Of a stretch of 63,410 nucleotides of DNA, positions 59,290 to 63,410 are shown piece by piece. The notes under the pieces are model-generated. The model was given only the letters and a program-made list of their open reading frames with translations, made no database searches and was not told where the DNA came from. Location: contig JAQSYO010000035.1 in NCBI GenBank assembly GCA_029256105.1, forward strand, positions 1 through 63,410, in the 5' to 3' direction. How positions within the stretch are numbered: position 1 is the stretch's first letter; each line of letters begins with the position of its first letter. Origin of the DNA: Herbinix sp. (GTDB taxonomy: Bacteria; Bacillota; Clostridia; Lachnospirales; Lachnospiraceae). Position numbers and translations under genes: made by a program.

Positions 59290-60780
59290 GTGACTATGCT
59301 AAATATTACAATGGATAAAGATGGGAACGGAATGATTCGTAAAGCTTGGGATTACATGAAAAAGTATAATATGTTAGAAAAGGGAGACGGGATTGTCATA
59401 GGAGTATCCGGTGGCGCTGATTCGGTTTGCCTTTTGTATGTGTTAAAGGAGCTTTGTGGGGAAAAAGGAGTAACCCTTACCGTTGTTCACATCAATCATG
59501 GTATTCGTGGAAAAGAGGCCAAAAGGGATGAGGATTTCGTAGAAGGACTTTGTAGAAAACTTGGGATAGAATTATTTAAATATCATTATGAAGTTAAAAA
59601 AATTGCAAAAAAAGAAGGCCTTTCCGAAGAGGAAGCTGGCAGAAAAGTACGTTACGAGGCTTTTTTGAAAGTATGCAGGTTGAGAAAGTGTAATAAAATT
59701 GCAATTGCCCATAATAAAAATGATAGTGCAGAGACAGTTTTATTCAATTTGTTTCGAGGGACAGGAATAAAAGGGCTGACAGGAATTGATCCAAACCGAG
59801 TGATTACAACGGAATATGGGGATATTACTGTTATTCGGCCCCTACTATGTATGGAACGCAAGGAAATTGAAGAATATCTGAAGCAGGAAGGGATTATATA
59901 TGTAACAGATTCCACAAACTTGACTGAGGATTATACTAGAAATAAGATCAGAAACATGGTATTAACCTATGTTACAAAGGAAATAAATCTTGGTGCAGTT
60001 GCAAATATTAATGAAGCTGCTTCTCAATTAAAAGAGACCTGGGAATTTGTTTACGACCATATTGAACGGCGCTATCAAGAGTTGGTACGGTCAACGGATC
60101 AAGTTTATCATATCGCAGTTAACGATTTTTTGGCAGAGCCGGTCATAATTCAAAAAGGATTAATTAAAAGGATTATGGAGAATTTGGCTGGGAACCGAAA
60201 GGATTTGGAAGCAAAACATGTGGAAGCGGTCTTAACCTTATTAGATAAACAAGTCGGAAGATATGTTAATTTACCGTATTGCATGATTGCAGAACGAGAA
60301 TATAATGATATAAAATTATTTTGTAATAAGGAAATTGCCAGAGATAGTGTTGCAAAAGAGCAGATGGTACCTATTGAGATCTCAGTACCAGGAAGAGTAT
60401 TTATTCCATTAAATAGAAAGATTCTAGAAACAAAATTAATAAATTATAAAAATTCAGAGCCTATACCGAAAAGTAGTTGTGCGATGTGGTTTGATTATGA
60501 TAAAATAGAGAATGCTGTTGAAATAAGAACTAGAAAAGAAGGAGATTATATACAAATCAACGGTTCTGGAGGCAATAAAAAATTAAAAGATTATTTTATC
60601 GACCATAAAATCCCACAAAAATTACGAGATAACCAAATACTTATAGTGGATGGAAGTCACGTAATGTGGATCCCCGGTGATGGGGAACGGATGAGCGAAA
60701 AATATAAAGTGGATGAATCCACAACCAAAGTACTATTGATGAAAATGATTGATTTGGAGGAAAATGAAGATGAAAGATAA
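59290..60780 (+). CDS. tilS: tRNA(Ile)-lysidine synthase
   Basis: The protein is about 496 residues from the first possible start. The PP-loop motif SGGADSVCLLY lies at residues 40-50; then VVHINHGIRGKEAKRDEDFV, IAHNKNDSAETVLFNLFRGTGIKGL and DSTNLTEDYTRNKIRN identify TilS. C-terminal TilS domains follow. It makes lysidine at the wobble base of the CAU anticodon of tRNA-Ile2. The start is uncertain: GTG 59290, ATG 59296, ATG 59311 and ATG 59332 are in frame. The last (MIRKAWDYMKKY) is near GGGAACGGA and looks most like relatives. It overlaps hpt by 11 bases. Confidence 0.93.
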   Translation: MTMLNITMDKDGNGMIRKAWDYMKKYNMLEKGDGIVIGVSGGADSVCLLYVLKELCGEKGVTLTVVHINHGIRGKEAKRDEDFVEGLCRKLGIELFKYHYEVKKIAKKEGLSEEEAGRKVRYEAFLKVCRLRKCNKIAIAHNKNDSAETVLFNLFRGTGIKGLTGIDPNRVITTEYGDITVIRPLLCMERKEIEEYLKQEGIIYVTDSTNLTEDYTRNKIRNMVLTYVTKEINLGAVANINEAASQLKETWEFVYDHIERRYQELVRSTDQVYHIAVNDFLAEPVIIQKGLIKRIMENLAGNRKDLEAKHVEAVLTLLDKQVGRYVNLPYCMIAEREYNDIKLFCNKEIARDSVAKEQMVPIEISVPGRVFIPLNRKILETKLINYKNSEPIPKSSCAMWFDYDKIENAVEIRTRKEGDYIQINGSGGNKKLKDYFIDHKIPQKLRDNQILIVDGSHVMWIPGDGERMSEKYKVDESTTKVLLMKMIDLEENEDER

Positions 60781-61291
60781 AGTGAGAGTCATGATATCGG
60801 AGGAAGAGGTAAATGCGAGAACTAGAGAGCTTGCGGAACAAATAAGCAAGGACTATGAAGGCAAAAGCGTCCATCTTATCTGTATCTTAAAGGGAAGTGT
60901 ATTCTTTAGTTGTGAGTTAGCGAAGAGACTTACGATTCCGGTTACCTTAGATTTCATGTCGGTGTCGAGCTATGGAAGCGAGACAGTTAGCTCAGGAAGA
61001 GTTCGTATTTTAAAGGACCTGGATGAATCTATTCAGGGTCGAAATGTTCTGATTGTCGAAGATATTATCGATTCAGGAAATACCCTAGCGTATCTTATGG
61101 ATTTGCTTGGAACCAGAGCGCCGGAAAGTATTTCAATTTGTACCTTGCTTGATAAACCCGACCGTAGAGTAACTGATGTTGATGTAAAGTATGTCGGTTT
61201 TGTGATACCGGATGAATTTGTTGTTGGATATGGGTTGGATTATGACCAGTACTATAGAAATCTACCTTATGTTGGTGTTGTTGAGAATTAA
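60770..61291 (+). CDS. hpt: Hypoxanthine phosphoribosyltransferase
   Basis: This 173-residue purine salvage enzyme has the PRPP-binding motif VLIVEDIIDSGNTL (Glu97, Asp98), KGSVFFSCEL near the start, and PDEFVVGYGLDYDQYYRNLPYVG at the end. It converts hypoxanthine or guanine to IMP or GMP. ATG 60770 follows GGAGG by 9 bases; ATG 60764 in the same frame, at 3 bases, is an alternative. It starts inside the end of tilS, and the tilS-hpt-ftsH order is the Firmicutes standard. Confidence 0.95.
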   Translation: MKDKVRVMISEEEVNARTRELAEQISKDYEGKSVHLICILKGSVFFSCELAKRLTIPVTLDFMSVSSYGSETVSSGRVRILKDLDESIQGRNVLIVEDIIDSGNTLAYLMDLLGTRAPESISICTLLDKPDRRVTDVDVKYVGFVIPDEFVVGYGLDYDQYYRNLPYVGVVEN

Positions 61292-61355
61292 CATTAAGGT
61301 TTAATTTGTTTGAAATTGGAATATAAATAAATATGATTTATAAGGAGGTTGTTCA

Positions 61356-63182
61356 GTGAGAAAACAGATGAAAGGATATGGTTGGTATATCATCATTCTG
61401 CTGATTGTGGTTATAACATTATACGTATCCAGTAATATTGAATTAAATGATCCGGATGCATATTCCTATGCCCAGTTTGTGAATGACATAGATAGTAAGC
61501 TGGTAAAGACCATTGATATTTACCAGAATGAAGAAGTGCCAACCGGTGAAGTCACGGTAAACATGACGGACGAGAAAAGCAAGACCTTTCCCGTGTCTGA
61601 TGTAAAAGTGATTGAAGAAATTGCGAATAAAGCCGGGGTTGTTTTCTATGAGCATTCAATTTCAAAGCCCAGTTGGTTTTTAACTTCGGTATTACCATAT
61701 ATATTAGTATTTGTCATTATCATCGTATTATTTTCCTTCCTATCCAATCAGGCATCGGTTGGCGGTGGTAATAGCAAAGTGATGAACTTTGGTAAGAGCC
61801 GTGCGAAGATGACGACGGAGGAGAATAAGACAACTACGTTTAAGAATGTTGCAGGGCTTGATGAAGAAAAGGATGAGCTGAAGGAAATTGTTGATTTCTT
61901 GAAGTCCCCTAAAAAATATATTCAGGTAGGAGCAAGAATTCCAAAAGGAGTATTACTCGTGGGACCTCCCGGTACTGGTAAAACTTTACTGGCGAAGGCG
62001 GTAGCAGGAGAGGCAGGAGTTCCCTTCTTCTCAATCTCAGGTTCTGATTTCGTTGAAATGTTTGTAGGTGTTGGTGCCTCTAGAGTTAGAGACCTTTTTG
62101 AAGAAGCGAAGAAGAATGCACCCTGTATTATATTCATTGATGAAATCGATGCTGTAGCAAGACGCAGAGGAACCGGTATGGGCGGTGGACATGATGAAAG
62201 AGAGCAGACGTTAAACCAGTTGCTAGTTGAAATGGACGGGTTTGGTGTAAATGAAGGAATCATCGTAATGGCAGCAACAAACCGAGTTGATATTCTAGAT
62301 CCCGCAATACTTCGACCAGGCCGTTTTGACCGTAAGGTTATGGTAGGCCGCCCTGATGTAAAGGGAAGAGAAGAAATTCTACAGGTACATGCAAAAGGCA
62401 AGCCTTTGGGCGATGATGTTGATCTGAAGGAAGTAGCGCAGACGACGGCTGGGTTTACCGGAGCTGATCTGGAGAACCTTTTAAATGAATCTGCAATCGG
62501 TGCAGCAAGAGATAACAGAAGTTTTATTAATAGTGAAGATATTAAAAAATCCTTTATTAAGGTTGGTATTGGTACCGAGAAGAGAAGTAAGGTAATTACA
62601 GAAAAAGAGAAGCGGATTACTGCCTTCCATGAAGCAGGTCACGCACTTTTGTTCCACCTCCTTCCCGATGTTGGTCCTGTATATACGATTTCCATCATTC
62701 CTACCGGCAATGGAGCAGCAGGCTTTACAATGCCACTTCCCGAAAAGGATGAAATGTTCCACACAAAGGGCAGAATGAGACAAGAAATCGTAGTTGACCT
62801 TGCAGGTAGAGCTGCAGAAGAGATAGTTTTTGATGATATTACAACCGGAGCTTCCCAAGATATTAAAGTGGCTACCAAAACAGCAAGAGCTATGATAACA
62901 CGTTATGGTTTTTCTGATACCATTGGTATGGTGAATTATGATAATGATGATGATGAAGTATTCATCGGCAGAGATTTGGCGCATACCAGAAGTTATAGTG
63001 AGAATGTTGCAAATCGTATTGATGATGAAGTAAGAGCAATCATTGATGGCTGTTACCAAGAAGCAAAGCGTATATTAGTTGAGAATAGAGTTATATTGGA
63101 TGCTTGTGCAAATCTTCTTATGGAAAAAGAAAGAATTACCAGAGAAGAATTTGAAGCTTTATTTGAAGTTAAAACAGTATAA
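61356..63182 (+). CDS. ftsH: ATP-dependent zinc metalloprotease FtsH
   Basis: This 608-residue membrane AAA+ protease has TM1 at about 7-25 and TM2 at about 108-130, with an external domain between. The AAA module (about 160-410) has Walker A GPPGTGKT (residues 203-210), Walker [10 protein letters not shown] and the second region of homology [19 protein letters not shown]. The zinc site is HEAGH at 425-429, and the third ligand Asp lies in the GASQDI region. It degrades damaged or short-lived membrane and soluble proteins and affects sporulation. The start is GTG 61356, 8 bases after TAAGGAGG. It follows hpt and ends before a strong terminator. Confidence 0.97.
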   Translation: MRKQMKGYGWYIIILLIVVITLYVSSNIELNDPDAYSYAQFVNDIDSKLVKTIDIYQNEEVPTGEVTVNMTDEKSKTFPVSDVKVIEEIANKAGVVFYEHSISKPSWFLTSVLPYILVFVIIIVLFSFLSNQASVGGGNSKVMNFGKSRAKMTTEENKTTTFKNVAGLDEEKDELKEIVDFLKSPKKYIQVGARIPKGVLLVGPPGTGKTLLAKAVAGEAGVPFFSISGSDFVEMFVGVGASRVRDLFEEAKKNAPCIIFIDEIDAVARRRGTGMGGGHDEREQTLNQLLVEMDGFGVNEGIIVMAATNRVDILDPAILRPGRFDRKVMVGRPDVKGREEILQVHAKGKPLGDDVDLKEVAQTTAGFTGADLENLLNESAIGAARDNRSFINSEDIKKSFIKVGIGTEKRSKVITEKEKRITAFHEAGHALLFHLLPDVGPVYTISIIPTGNGAAGFTMPLPEKDEMFHTKGRMRQEIVVDLAGRAAEEIVFDDITTGASQDIKVATKTARAMITRYGFSDTIGMVNYDNDDDEVFIGRDLAHTRSYSENVANRIDDEVRAIIDGCYQEAKRILVENRVILDACANLLMEKERITREEFEALFEVKTV

Positions 63183-63375
63183 TGTTATTGAAGATGAATT
63201 TAACAAGGAACAAAGTGATAGGGAAGTTATTTGTGCATAGTGACGGAAATAAGTTGTAAAATTTGTAATGTTTGTGCACACTTATGTCGAAAACGGTGTT
63301 ATACTATGTTTGTAAACCCCAATACATTATATAGTTTTTGCTACACCCCCCATAAGTAACAAAAATACCTTCTCC

Positions 63376-63407
63376 AAAAAAGGACAGTCCCATAACTGTC
63401 CTTTTTT
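63376..63407. terminator. Strong terminator after ftsH
   Basis: AAAAAAGGACAGT (63376-63388) pairs perfectly with ACTGTCCTTTTTT (63395-63407). The A-run and T-run would work on both strands. The 63183-63375 stretch shows no gene. Confidence 0.88.
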
Positions 63408-63410
63408 ACG

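Overview
The window looks like the chromosome of an anaerobic, spore-forming, plant-polysaccharide-degrading Clostridium of the Lachnospiraceae, close to the Lachnoclostridium phytofermentans / Anaerocolumna type. The grounds are AT-rich DNA with strong GGAGG ribosome sites, many sporulation genes (spoIIE, yabP, yabQ, spoVT, ywmB-like, cwlD-like, a coat-like protein, two Csp-like subtilases), a large secreted GH10 xylanase, and Firmicutes gene order at both ends. No phage, transposase, IS element or CRISPR array was seen.

Layout. 0-1.1 kb: end of rpsF, then ssb and rpsR. 1.1-12.9 kb: an apparent insert of carbohydrate and peptide uptake genes (xylanase, orphan sugar-binding protein, five-gene Opp/Dpp ABC operon) that separates rpsR from its usual neighbours. 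13-17.3 kb: gdpP (c-di-AMP phosphodiesterase, behind a structured leader RNA), rplI, dnaB. 17.4-21.3 kb: an MFS transporter, a MerR regulator, a ferredoxin, a DUF1858 redox protein and mecA. 21.5-23.7 kb: a Ser/Thr kinase fused to a degenerate MinD-like domain, plus a second degenerate MinD-like protein. 24-30.5 kb: a GH18 protein, a CwlD-like amidase, the sua5-ywlE-rpiB cluster, DUF402 and ywmB. 30.5-38.6 kb: a repeat-rich Pro/Gly/Met protein, a methyltransferase, a membrane protein with a C39-like pseudo-peptidase end, an M29 aminopeptidase and a glycosyltransferase. 38.7-46.7 kb: PAP2, deoB, a deoxyinosine glycosylase, dtd, a MarR-MFS pair and an ABC export pair. 47-52.6 kb: a chemotaxis receptor and two tandem subtilases, one lacking the catalytic serine. 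52.7-63.2 kb: spoVT, mazG, hup, rqcP, yabP, yabQ, divIC, tRNA-Met, spoIIE, tilS, hpt and ftsH, a conserved Firmicutes block.

The most unusual signal is a recurring leader architecture. In front of three unrelated genes (oppB, period 33 bp; the DUF1858 gene, period 48-49 bp; the chemotaxis receptor, period exactly 26 bp) lies a short tandem repeat. Each unit carries a Shine-Dalgarno-like purine arm and a pyrimidine arm able to pair with it, and the last unit supplies the gene's own ribosome-binding site. Other leads are an approximately 122-nt closed-stem leader in front of gdpP, a bistable leader in front of deoB, an attenuator-like terminator before the ABC pair, a 21-bp-spaced Spo0A-type promoter before spoIIE, and a tRNA-Met with a broken acceptor stem.

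All calls come from reading the sequence. Family names rest on recognised motifs and gene order, not on database searches. Where the first in-frame start lacked a ribosome site, a better-supported internal start was chosen and the reason is given.
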